In this document: positions 1 through 5,708 of the stretch, in pieces | Numbering within the stretch: the first letter of the stretch is position 1 | Layout of the letters: every line of letters starts with the position of its first letter | Assembly: GCA_913042885.1 (NCBI GenBank) | Contig: CAJWLW010000299.1 | Span: 1-6,010 of the forward strand | Direction of reading: 5' to 3' | Source: an uncultured Lentisphaeria bacterium | GTDB taxonomy: Bacteria > Verrucomicrobiota > Lentisphaeria > JABSQK01 > CAJWLW01 | DNA: 6,010 nt | Notes under the pieces: generated by a model | Seen by the model: the letters and a program-made list of their open reading frames with translations, nothing else | Told to the model about the DNA's origin: nothing | Databases searched by the model: none | Program-made: the position numbers and the translations under genes

Positions 1-48
1 GCGGCCGCGCCCAGAGCGGTGCAACAGAGCCCGTCGAAAAAGCGTCAT
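1..48 (-). CDS. Possible divergent gene, 5' end only (runs off left edge)
   Basis: An ATG on the minus strand (complement of 46-48) opens a frame that stays open to the window edge for 16 codons, reading MTLFRRALLHRSGRGR. A strong Shine-Dalgarno match, GGAGG (complement of 57-61), lies 8 nt upstream. A basic, hydrophobic N-terminus suits a real start, but 16 codons cannot identify a product. The competing reading is a plus-strand gene ending at the TAA at 48-50, whose last residues would be GRAQSGATEPVEKAS. Only one of the two is likely to be real, and the SD gives a slight preference for the divergent gene. Confidence 0.28.
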   Translation of the reverse strand, partial: MTLFRRALLHRSGRGR

Positions 49-53
49 AATCG

Positions 54-73
54 CCCCCTCCCCCCAGTCCCCC
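54..73 (-). other. G-rich tract on minus strand (possible G-quadruplex)
   Basis: The plus strand carries C-runs of 5, 6 and 5 bases (54-58, 60-65, 69-73) separated by one and three bases. The minus strand therefore has three closely spaced long G-runs. This allows a two-tetrad quadruplex, or a three-tetrad one only if a fourth run is recruited. The tract contains the SD-like GGAGG of the possible divergent start at 48, so folding could mask that site. No fourth long G-run is seen close by, which lowers confidence. Confidence 0.35.
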
Positions 74-550
74 GTCCTGCCGCTCAGAGTACGAATCGAC
101 CTTGTTCAACTAACAGTCTTATATTCAGTAGGTTATGTCTGTCTATATCCGCTGATGCAATGGGGGACCGCAAGCACTGGCTGATTCTTGACACCCGAGC
201 GTTTGACTATTGATCAAATATGCATAAAGTAATCACGCATAGACGCAGAGGGATTGCCTCGGCGGTCTATATCAACACAGGGCGTTGCCCTTTACATATA
301 AATCTAGTTGAAAATCATCCGATGACCAACTGGACCAACGACAAGCTGACCATGTATCCTATGCTGGGTATTTTGACCGATCATATACGCCAACTACCAC
401 CCCACAACTCTCGACAGCGCCGGATGGACGTCGCGGCCGGACTTTTTGCGGACTTTGCAACCTGTTCTATGCCAAGATTTTACCATGCATAATGCGTCGA
501 GAAATGGGACACTTGAGCGCATGATAATGCGGAACAGACAACTAGCCAGG

Positions 551-580
551 TATCCTGTCGGACCTGCACGACACCGGATA
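551..580 (+). other. Hairpin in the region upstream of rarA
   Basis: TATCCTGTCG (551-560) pairs with CGACA (569-573) and GGATA (576-580), giving ten base pairs with a two-base CC bulge and an 8-nt loop. No U-tract follows, so it is not an intrinsic terminator. It may be a structured leader element or a protein-binding inverted repeat. Function unknown. Confidence 0.4.
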
Positions 581-612
581 GTATCTGCCCGCACCGGCTG
601 ATCCCGGCCGAT

Positions 613-621
613 TGATATACC
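613..621 (+). promoter_or_regulatory. Weak extended -10 candidate for rarA
   Basis: The sequence TG-A-TATACC fits an extended -10 element (TG, one base, then a hexamer with four matches to TATAAT). No -35 match exists 16-18 bases upstream. If used, transcription would start near 628 and the leader would be about 65 nt, so it would contain the hairpin at 671-693. This is a pattern match only. Confidence 0.2.
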
Positions 622-634
622 CGCTGTTTGCGGG
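620..634 (+). other. Small perfect hairpin upstream of rarA
   Basis: CCCGC (620-624) and GCGGG (630-634) form a perfect 5-bp GC-rich stem around the loop TGTTT. No U-tract follows, which argues against a terminator. It overlaps the last bases of the weak -10 candidate, so as DNA it could also be an operator-like palindrome. Confidence 0.35.
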
Positions 635-670
635 ACGTTACATGTGATGTTGTCGTTCGTCCGGCAGTCA

Positions 671-693
671 TCGGTGTTGAAGGATAACACCGA
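671..693 (+). promoter_or_regulatory. Hairpin presenting the rarA Shine-Dalgarno in its loop
   Basis: TCGGTGTT (671-678) and AACACCGA (686-693) are perfect reverse complements, forming an 8-bp stem around the 7-nt loop GAAGGAT. The AAGGA of the rarA ribosome binding site (680-684) lies wholly in that loop, and the rarA ATG begins at 695, one base after the stem. A stem this long, so close to the start codon, could tune initiation by exposing or constraining the SD, or could be a target for an RNA-binding protein. The structure is read directly from the sequence; the regulatory role is inferred. Confidence 0.6.
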
Positions 694-694
694 C

Positions 695-2059
695 ATGTTG
701 TTCGAAGACACACCTGCTTCGGCAGCCCCATTGCCGCTAGCCAATGCCCCGCTGGCGGTGCGCCTGCGTCCGACCACTTTCGACGAGTACGTCGGTCAGG
801 ATCACATCATTGGCAGCGGCCGCCAGTTGCGTCGCGCCATCGAAGCGGACCGCTTCACTTCGATCATCCTCTATGGGCCTCCCGGCGTCGGCAAGACGAC
901 TCTTGCCGAGCTCATCGCGACCGTCACAGAAGCGCAATTCGACCGGCTTTCGGCAGTCACCGCGACCGTGAAGGATGCGCGTGCCAGTATCGATCAGGCA
1001 CATTACCGCCAGCAGGTTCAGGATCGTCGCACGGTTCTGTTTCTAGACGAGATCCATCGCTTCAACAAGGCACAGCAGGATGTGCTGCTGCCGGCGGTGG
1101 AGGATGGCACAATCCGATTGATCGGGGCGACGACCGAGAACCCCTTCTTCTACATCGTCGGCCCGCTGGTTTCGCGCGCCCAGGTTTTTCAGTTGCGGGC
1201 ACTGGCGCCGTCCAACATTGCCAGCCTGCTGATGCGCGCCTGCGACGATGACCGCGCCTTTCCGGATCGTCGCATCGAGATCGACGACGATGCTCTGGAC
1301 TTCTGGTGCCAGGCCTGCGAAGGCGATGCACGGCGCGCGTTGACGGCCTTCGAGATCGCTGTGCTGACGACTGAACCCGACTCGCAATCGGGCATCATAT
1401 CAATTGACTGCGAGGCGGCCCAGGAGTCGCTGCAACAGAAGGCGGTGACCTACGGCGACGACGGGCATTACGATACGATCAGTGCGTTTATCAAGAGCAT
1501 GCGCGGCAGCGACCCGGATGCTGCGGTGTACTGGCTGGCGAAAATGCTCGAGGCAGGAGAAGATCCAGTTTTCATTGCCCGGCGCATCGTCATTTTCGCA
1601 TCGGAAGACGTTGGCAATGCCGATCCGCGGGCGATCAACGTTGCGGTCAGCGCAATGCAGGCAGTACACATGATCGGCATGCCGGAGGCCCGTATCATTT
1701 TGTCACAGGCCTGCATCTACTGTGCAACGGCGCCGAAGAGCAACGCAGCCTACGTTGCGGTCGACAAGGCAATCGCGGATGTACGGGAGAATCGCGTGCA
1801 GCCGGTGCCGGAGTATTTGCGTGACGCCCACTACAAAGGCGCCAAATCCCTGGGCCATGGCCAGGACTACGACTATCCGCACGACGCCCCGGAGGCGCTT
1901 GCCGACCAGACCTACCTGACGGTGGGGGCGACTTACTATGAACCGGTGAATCGCGGCTATGAACAGCGAATTCGTGAACGCCTGGACTACTGGGCATCAC
2001 TGAAAGATCAAAGGAAAGAGAACGAAATTGACGAAGGACAAACAAACTTGGCGTCGTGA
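695..2059 (+). CDS. rarA: Replication-associated recombination protein A (RarA/MgsA, AAA+ ATPase)
   Basis: RarA is a cytoplasmic AAA+ ATPase related to clamp loaders and RuvB (WRNIP1/Mgs1 family) that acts at stalled or damaged replication forks and binds DNA ends and SSB. Visible motifs: [14 protein letters not shown] near residue 22; Walker [10 protein letters not shown] at 61-69; Walker [10 protein letters not shown] at 115-123; sensor 1 IGATTENP at 143-150; the SRA arginine-finger region at 160-162; sensor 2 GDARRAL at 210-216. The C-terminal tetramerisation region follows, with SEDVGNADP and [10 protein letters not shown]. Its 454 residues match the usual size (E. coli about 447). I chose ATG 695 because AAGGA lies 10 nt upstream and family alignment begins there. 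The frame extends upstream to a GTG at 644 (17 more codons, with an ATG at 647), but that stretch is unlike the family and would run through the hairpin at 671-693. First gene of the four-gene block. Confidence 0.95.
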   Translation: MLFEDTPASAAPLPLANAPLAVRLRPTTFDEYVGQDHIIGSGRQLRRAIEADRFTSIILYGPPGVGKTTLAELIATVTEAQFDRLSAVTATVKDARASIDQAHYRQQVQDRRTVLFLDEIHRFNKAQQDVLLPAVEDGTIRLIGATTENPFFYIVGPLVSRAQVFQLRALAPSNIASLLMRACDDDRAFPDRRIEIDDDALDFWCQACEGDARRALTAFEIAVLTTEPDSQSGIISIDCEAAQESLQQKAVTYGDDGHYDTISAFIKSMRGSDPDAAVYWLAKMLEAGEDPVFIARRIVIFASEDVGNADPRAINVAVSAMQAVHMIGMPEARIILSQACIYCATAPKSNAAYVAVDKAIADVRENRVQPVPEYLRDAHYKGAKSLGHGQDYDYPHDAPEALADQTYLTVGATYYEPVNRGYEQRIRERLDYWASLKDQRKENEIDEGQTNLAS

Positions 2060-2606
2060 GATGACGGCACGGCTGCAGGAAGTGCCCGCTACGACGCGCG
2101 ACAGCGCAAGCGAAGCAACCTGCCGGCGCCTGACGGCGATGCGAGAGGTGCAGCGTGGACCGCTGGCGGCCTATGCCGCGACGGCTATGGAGATCGCCCT
2201 GGAAGCAGTGTTCGCGGCTGCCTGGCGCCGCGGGCAGGCCGTGTATCTGCCACGCTGGCATAGGGAGCATCGATCTTACGAAATGGTCAGCGTCGCCGCG
2301 GAGACAAAGCTGCGAACCGGGCGGATGGGTATTGCCGAACCGCCGGCAGGGCTCGGTGCTATCGATGAGGCAACGCGTCGCCGCGAGCTGGTATGGCTGG
2401 TGCCCGGGCTGGCTTTTGATCGGAGCGGAACGCGACTGGGGCACGGCGGCGGTCACTATGACCGGCTACTGCGGGGCGTCACCGGTTTGCGCATCGCGAT
2501 TGCCTACGACTGGCAGATCGTGACCGAATTGCCGCGACAGGCACACGATGTGCCGGTGTCCCGGGTGGTCACGGACACGCAGGTTATTGAATTTGGGAGT
2601 GCTTGA
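2028..2606 (+). CDS. 5-formyltetrahydrofolate cyclo-ligase (methenyl-THF synthetase)
   Basis: This enzyme converts 5-formyl-THF to 5,10-methenyl-THF with ATP in the cytoplasm, returning a stored and inhibitory folate to one-carbon metabolism. The family signature is clear: VPGLAFDRSGTRLGHGGGHYDR at residues 125-146, matching the usual P-G-x-A-F-D...G-x-R-L-G-x-G-x-G-Y-Y-D-R except that the first tyrosine is histidine (H143). Also typical are YLPRW (73-77), MGIAEP (100-105) and AYDWQ...LP...HDVPV (159-177). At 192 residues the length is normal. The start is TTG at 2028, which gives a 32-nt overlap with rarA. It is preferred because it keeps the basic N-terminal helix (KQTWRREM) typical of the family and has the purine-rich GGAAAGAG upstream. 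An ATG at 2061, one base after the rarA stop, is the alternative but lacks a well-placed SD. The E. coli homologue is ygfA. Confidence 0.93.
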   Translation: MTKDKQTWRREMTARLQEVPATTRDSASEATCRRLTAMREVQRGPLAAYAATAMEIALEAVFAAAWRRGQAVYLPRWHREHRSYEMVSVAAETKLRTGRMGIAEPPAGLGAIDEATRRRELVWLVPGLAFDRSGTRLGHGGGHYDRLLRGVTGLRIAIAYDWQIVTELPRQAHDVPVSRVVTDTQVIEFGSA

Positions 2607-2607
2607 G

Positions 2608-2640
2608 TTGATCGAAAAACTGAACAAAGAAGGTGCATGA
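2608..2640 (+). CDS. Possible 10-codon leader peptide overlapping the rny start
   Basis: A TTG at 2608, one base after the cyclo-ligase stop, opens a tiny frame reading (M)IEKLNKEGA that ends at the TGA at 2638-2640. The stop overlaps the first rny ATG as ATGA. GGGAG (2595-2599) sits 8 nt upstream of the TTG. It may be a translational-coupling leader for rny, or a chance frame in the only gap between these genes. Ten residues give no family evidence. Confidence 0.2.
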   Translation: MIEKLNKEGA

Positions 2641-4193
2641 TGCCAGACGGAGCTATTCCAGCCATAGTCGCTGTTGCCGGTATAATCATCGGTTACATCG
2701 TTTGCAACATACTGAACCGGAAGTCGGGCAAGGCCGCCAATGTGTTGGCCGACAACCTAAAGAAGCAAGCTGATCGCGAAGCTACGCGCATCCTCAAGGA
2801 GGCGGAGGTCGCTGCCAAGGACGAGCGTATCAAGATTCGCGAGGAATTCGAGAAATCGACGAAGGAGACCCGTCTCGAATTGTCCCGGTCCGAGAACCAG
2901 TTGAAAGACCAGGAGGTCGATATCGACCGCAAGATGGACCTCATGCAGATGCGCGGCGAAACCGTCGACAAGCGCGAGCTTGCCTGTCTCGACCATGAGA
3001 AGAAAGTGCAGCGGAAATCGGCGACCCTCGACGAGATGATCAAGAAGGAAGTGATCCAGCTCGAAGCAATCGGCGCCACGACTCGCGACCAGGCGCGTGT
3101 GCAGCTCATGCAGCGGCTGGAGAAAGAGTTGATAACCGAGCGCGCCACCATGATTCGCCGATACTCGGAGGAAGTCAAACGCACCTGTGACGAGGAATCG
3201 CAGAAACTACTGATCCAGGCGATGCAGCGATACGCCGGTGAGTGCGCGTACGACCGCACGACTGCAACTATCCCGTTGCCGTCGGACGAGATGAAGGGCC
3301 GCATCATCGGGCGCGAGGGCCGCAACATCCGTGTGTTCGAGGCGGCGACCGGGGTCAATGTTCTGATCGACGATACGCCGTCTGCGGTGGTCATTACCTG
3401 TTTCGATCCGGTGCGGCGTGAAGTGGCGCGGCTGTCTCTGGAGCGGCTTGTCGAGGACGGCCGCATCCACCCGACGCGGGTCGAGGAGGTGGTCGAGAAA
3501 GCCAGGGAGGACATCAACAAAGAGGTCATCAAGGCCGGCGAAGACGCGTTGCACGCAGCCAAGGTTGCGGATGTGGAGCATCAGGTTGTCGAAGTCCTTG
3601 GGCGCCTGCGTTTCCGCTACAGTTATTCGCAGAACGTTCTGCAGCATTCGATCGAAGTGGCGGCGCTGATGGCGATGATTGCCGCGGAACTGGACCTCGA
3701 CGTCGAGAAGGCCAAGCGCATGGGGCTGTTCCACGACATCGGTAAAGCTCTCGATCATGACATCGAGGGTTCGCACGCGTTGATCGGCATGGAGTTCCTC
3801 AAGCGTGCCAACGAGGATAAGGACGTCCTCAACGGCGTGGGTTGTCACCACGACGAGATTCCGGCAGAATCGTCACTGGCGAGTCTGGTCAGCGTCTGTG
3901 ACGCGCTCAGTGCCAGCCGTCCGGGGGCGCGCTCCGAGACCACAGAGTTCTACATCAAGCGGCTGGAGCAGCTCGAGGAGATCGGCAACAGCTACGAGGG
4001 TGTTGACGCCTGCTACGCGGTCCAGGCCGGCCGCGAGATCCGTGTCATTGTCGAGCCGGAGAAGGTCAACGAGCTCGAAGCCACCGTCATGTCCCGCGAC
4101 TTGGCGCAGCGTATCGAATCGGAAATGCAATATCCCGGCCAGATCAAAGTGTGTGTTGTCCGTGAGACCCGTGCCGTGGAATATGCCAAGTGA
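2637..4193 (+). CDS. rny: Ribonuclease Y
   Basis: RNase Y is a membrane-anchored endoribonuclease that starts mRNA decay and processes transcripts, filling the place of RNase E in many bacteria. Domains appear in the standard order: an N-terminal membrane helix (about residues 6-25), a long charged coiled coil (about 30-195), a KH RNA-binding domain with GRIIGREGRNIR at 221-232, and an HD domain with likely metal ligands H337, H366-D367 (FHDIGKALDHD), H404 and D422 (CDALSASRPG). The C-terminus ends in the family-typical RETRAVEYAK. Length 518 is normal. Two ATGs lie in tandem at 2637 and 2640; AAGGT (2630-2634) is better spaced for 2640, so the product may be one residue shorter. Several positions usually held by other small residues are cysteine here (C255, C403, C421, C459, C506). 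The gene starts about 30 nt after the cyclo-ligase stop, and its last 11 nt are shared with the next gene. Confidence 0.96.
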   Translation: MMPDGAIPAIVAVAGIIIGYIVCNILNRKSGKAANVLADNLKKQADREATRILKEAEVAAKDERIKIREEFEKSTKETRLELSRSENQLKDQEVDIDRKMDLMQMRGETVDKRELACLDHEKKVQRKSATLDEMIKKEVIQLEAIGATTRDQARVQLMQRLEKELITERATMIRRYSEEVKRTCDEESQKLLIQAMQRYAGECAYDRTTATIPLPSDEMKGRIIGREGRNIRVFEAATGVNVLIDDTPSAVVITCFDPVRREVARLSLERLVEDGRIHPTRVEEVVEKAREDINKEVIKAGEDALHAAKVADVEHQVVEVLGRLRFRYSYSQNVLQHSIEVAALMAMIAAELDLDVEKAKRMGLFHDIGKALDHDIEGSHALIGMEFLKRANEDKDVLNGVGCHHDEIPAESSLASLVSVCDALSASRPGARSETTEFYIKRLEQLEEIGNSYEGVDACYAVQAGREIRVIVEPEKVNELEATVMSRDLAQRIESEMQYPGQIKVCVVRETRAVEYAK

Positions 4194-5463
4194 ATCAACC
4201 GGCCTAAGCCGTTGCCGGCTGACAGCGGCGGCGGTTCTGGCGGTCTTCACAGTCGCCGCTGCAGTTGCGGACTCCGCAACGTTCGCCAACAATGTGCGCA
4301 CGCAGATGGCGGCGGTCCTCTACCTTGCCGGTGCAATCGAACCGGCGACGGAAAAGGAGGATCGCGAGTCGCGCCGGGAGCAGCGGCAGCGGCACAAGGA
4401 ACTGGCGGCCTGGTTCGACAGCAAGAACCGTGATATCAGCCTCAGGAACTGCACGTCCGAGCAGGATAAGGCAAACTACGGCATCTTCCGCACAGCGATG
4501 GCGAACAAGGAATTTCTGGCACTGAAATTCAAGCGCCGGCGCCGCTTCACCCGCAAGATCAATGATCATTTTGCGGCGTTTGAAACGCACTTCGACGACG
4601 CTCTGTCTGCACTCGTGACACCTTCAGCAACCGGCTCGGTGGCGCTCGAAGCGCACTTCGCCGAGCGCCTGCAGATTCCGGTCCAGCTCAGCCTGCGGTA
4701 TTTCGGCCGCACGAATTCGACGACGTTTGCGGCGATGTACCACCCGCGGTCCCACAATATTTATATGAACCTCAATTACATGATCAGCTACCCGGCGCAA
4801 TTCGTCGACTCCCTCGAGCATGAGCTCTGGCATCATCTGCTGCCAATCGTGACTCGTGAGAATGTTGTCGACAACATCTGGTGGGAAGGCTTCAACGAGG
4901 CCACGTGCGAACTCTGGAGCACGGCGTTGTATGACCGGATCGAGCGCCCGGCGGTGGGATCATCGGACAGCATCGAGTACCCTGTGCAGACTGCGTTTGC
5001 TTCACTGTTTCTCGATGTTGACCGGCGTCGAACGCTGGAATTTCTGGCAGCGGCAATAGATGCCGGGCAATTTCGAGACGCGCTGGCAGACAGTGAACTT
5101 GGTACCGCGCTGGTCGAGCTTATGCAGGAGCCGCACTTTGCCCGGGATGGACAAAAGCGGGTGACTGACATGCTGTCGGACTGGGGCTGGAAGGAAGACG
5201 ACGGCAGCCTGATCGACATTTCAAAATACGTTGACGGCGATCGCCTCGAGCGCCGCGCCATGTCGGGTGCGTTTCTCTACAACAAGGAAATGTTCGTTGA
5301 CCTGATTCAGGCGATCACAGTGTGCAAACTGCAGGACTTGCGTCAACGCGTGCCGCCGTCACGGATTCTGCATGGCCTGTCACTGCCGGATCACCTGAGG
5401 AAAAACGTCGCGGACATTCTCGAGTATGTCGACTTTCCATACCACCAGTACGGCAAGTGGTAG
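4183..5463 (+). CDS. Predicted secreted HExxH zinc metallopeptidase, family unknown
   Basis: The 426-residue product begins with a short polar and basic segment, a hydrophobic run (about 13-29, AAAVLAVFTVAAAVA) and a likely signal peptidase I site after AVA (27-29), so export is predicted. A highly charged stretch follows (56-72). Next comes HELWHH with zinc ligands H213 and H217 and catalytic E214, then WWEGFNEATCELW at 233-245. E239 in FNEA lies 21 residues after H217, the spacing expected of a gluzincin third ligand, so the active site looks intact. YHPRSHNIYMNLN (186-198) just before the motif looks like the edge strand common in zincins. The C-terminal half (250-426) has no motif I recognise. 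The ATG at 4183 is chosen because the signal peptide starts there; it lies inside the end of rny (11-nt overlap, no strong SD), which suggests translational coupling. The stop is TAG, and the same frame stays open for 79 codons after it. Substrate unknown. Confidence 0.82.
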   Translation: MPSESTGLSRCRLTAAAVLAVFTVAAAVADSATFANNVRTQMAAVLYLAGAIEPATEKEDRESRREQRQRHKELAAWFDSKNRDISLRNCTSEQDKANYGIFRTAMANKEFLALKFKRRRRFTRKINDHFAAFETHFDDALSALVTPSATGSVALEAHFAERLQIPVQLSLRYFGRTNSTTFAAMYHPRSHNIYMNLNYMISYPAQFVDSLEHELWHHLLPIVTRENVVDNIWWEGFNEATCELWSTALYDRIERPAVGSSDSIEYPVQTAFASLFLDVDRRRTLEFLAAAIDAGQFRDALADSELGTALVELMQEPHFARDGQKRVTDMLSDWGWKEDDGSLIDISKYVDGDRLERRAMSGAFLYNKEMFVDLIQAITVCKLQDLRQRVPPSRILHGLSLPDHLRKNVADILEYVDFPYHQYGKW

Positions 5464-5487
5464 GTATGTCCGGCTGCACCCCGTTAC

Positions 5488-5703
5488 TTGATCGTCACTG
5501 ATTCGACCCGCAGGAAGTGTCGATGCTGCGGAAACTCAGGCCGTATTGGCTTCTTTGTTGACGCCGGTGGCAGTGCGCAATACGCCGGTATCGACAAATT
5601 CTGTAAAGGGCTCATCAGCTGTGTAAATGACTGTGATTGCAAAGATTGCAAAGACAGCAAGTGCGTTTCATGCAGACGCGATGACCTTCGCATTGGTCGT
5701 TGA
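5488..5703 (+). CDS. Possible cysteine-rich small protein or readthrough tail
   Basis: From a TTG at 5488 the frame encodes 71 residues with ten cysteines (11, 13, 14, 39, 45, 49, 51, 54, 59, 62), including CRCC and the clustered segment CDCKDCKDSKCVSC. Such density resembles small metal-binding or metallothionein-like proteins or zinc knuckles, but I recognise no family. There is no ATG and no good Shine-Dalgarno before the TTG. The frame is the same as that of the upstream metallopeptidase and is unbroken from its TAG at 5461-5463, so it could be a readthrough extension or a decayed C-terminal domain. A tandem 9-bp repeat encodes the DCKDCK part. G+C at third codon positions is only about half, which gives weak support for coding. 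It may be spurious. Confidence 0.3.
   Translation: MIVTDSTRRKCRCCGNSGRIGFFVDAGGSAQYAGIDKFCKGLISCVNDCDCKDCKDSKCVSCRRDDLRIGR
5538..5560 (+). terminator. Weak terminator-like hairpin after the peptidase gene
   Basis: AGGCC (5538-5542) pairs with GGCTT (5548-5552), including one G-U pair, around the loop GTATT. It is followed by the T-rich CTTTGTTG. The stem is short and the tail interrupted, so this is at best a weak intrinsic terminator for the plus-strand block, about 75 nt past the peptidase stop. It lies inside the cysteine-rich frame, so a real terminator here would argue against that frame being translated. Confidence 0.18.
5635..5652 (+). repeat. Tandem 2 x 9-bp repeat (GATTGCAAA)
   Basis: Two perfect adjacent copies, 5635-5643 and 5644-5652, keep the cysteine-rich frame and encode Asp-Cys-Lys twice. 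The nine-base unit is a whole number of codons. This could reflect expansion of a metal-binding motif or simple slippage in noncoding DNA. Confidence 0.75.
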
Positions 5704-5708
5704 ACGGA

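Larger units (their letters stand above)
51..694. other. Long intergenic region upstream of rarA
   Basis: No convincing protein gene lies in these 644 bases. The short open frames present have unremarkable composition, recognisable motifs are absent and base composition is more AT-rich than in the neighbouring genes. What can be seen: a C-rich tract (G-rich on the minus strand) at 54-73; a perfect TTGACA hexamer at 188-193 with no good -10 box at normal spacing; a short hairpin AGGGC-GTT-GCCCT at 279-291 followed by TT and an AT-rich stretch; two short direct repeats (GACCAAC at 324 and 333, CGGACTTT at 438 and 449); and a cluster of inverted repeats from 551 onward, listed separately. Promoters and mRNA leaders for rarA, and perhaps for a divergent gene, are the likely content. 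An undetected small RNA is possible. Confidence 0.5.

Noticed and set aside
1..8. GCGGCCGC (NotI site) exactly at the left edge
   Set aside because: It could suggest a cloning junction, but another identical site lies inside rarA at 816-823 and GC-rich DNA makes such sites natural.
3..50. Plus-strand frame ending in TAA at 48-50 (GRAQSGATEPVEKAS)
   Set aside because: A plausible C-terminus, but only 15 residues and no family clue. It was kept as the alternative to the minus-strand start and not listed as a separate gene.
188..193. Perfect TTGACA -35 hexamer
   Set aside because: No acceptable -10 hexamer occurs 16-18 bases downstream on the plus strand, so a promoter call is not supported.
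220..492. A 90-codon plus-strand frame in the upstream region
   Set aside because: No SD, no recognisable motif, composition unlike a folded protein, and it lies in AT-richer DNA with frequent stops in the other frames. Probably chance.
51..694. Search for tRNA, 6S RNA or CRISPR repeats
   Set aside because: No T-loop-like GTTCRAATC, no long 6S-type bulged rod and no regularly spaced repeats were found by eye.
394..777. A 127-codon minus-strand frame crossing into rarA
   Set aside because: It overlaps the well-supported 5' end of rarA and the inverted-repeat cluster, has no family features, and is best explained as an antisense shadow.
1695..2456. A 253-codon minus-strand frame
   Set aside because: It lies wholly opposite rarA and the cyclo-ligase; its Arg/Pro/Ser/His-rich sequence is typical of antisense to GC-rich genes.
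2693..3562. A 289-codon minus-strand frame
   Set aside because: It is antisense to RNase Y; the Ser/Arg-rich low-complexity sequence mirrors the coiled-coil codons rather than a real protein.
3805..4182. Upstream extension of the metallopeptidase frame within rny
   Set aside because: This part overlaps the conserved RNase Y HD domain and C-terminus and reads as Arg/Ser-rich nonsense. A proper signal peptide begins at ATG 4183.
5523..5561. A 12-codon frame with ATG and a good AGGAAG five bases upstream (MLRKLRPYWLLC)
   Set aside because: Too short for any supporting evidence, and it overlaps both the cysteine-rich frame and the weak terminator.
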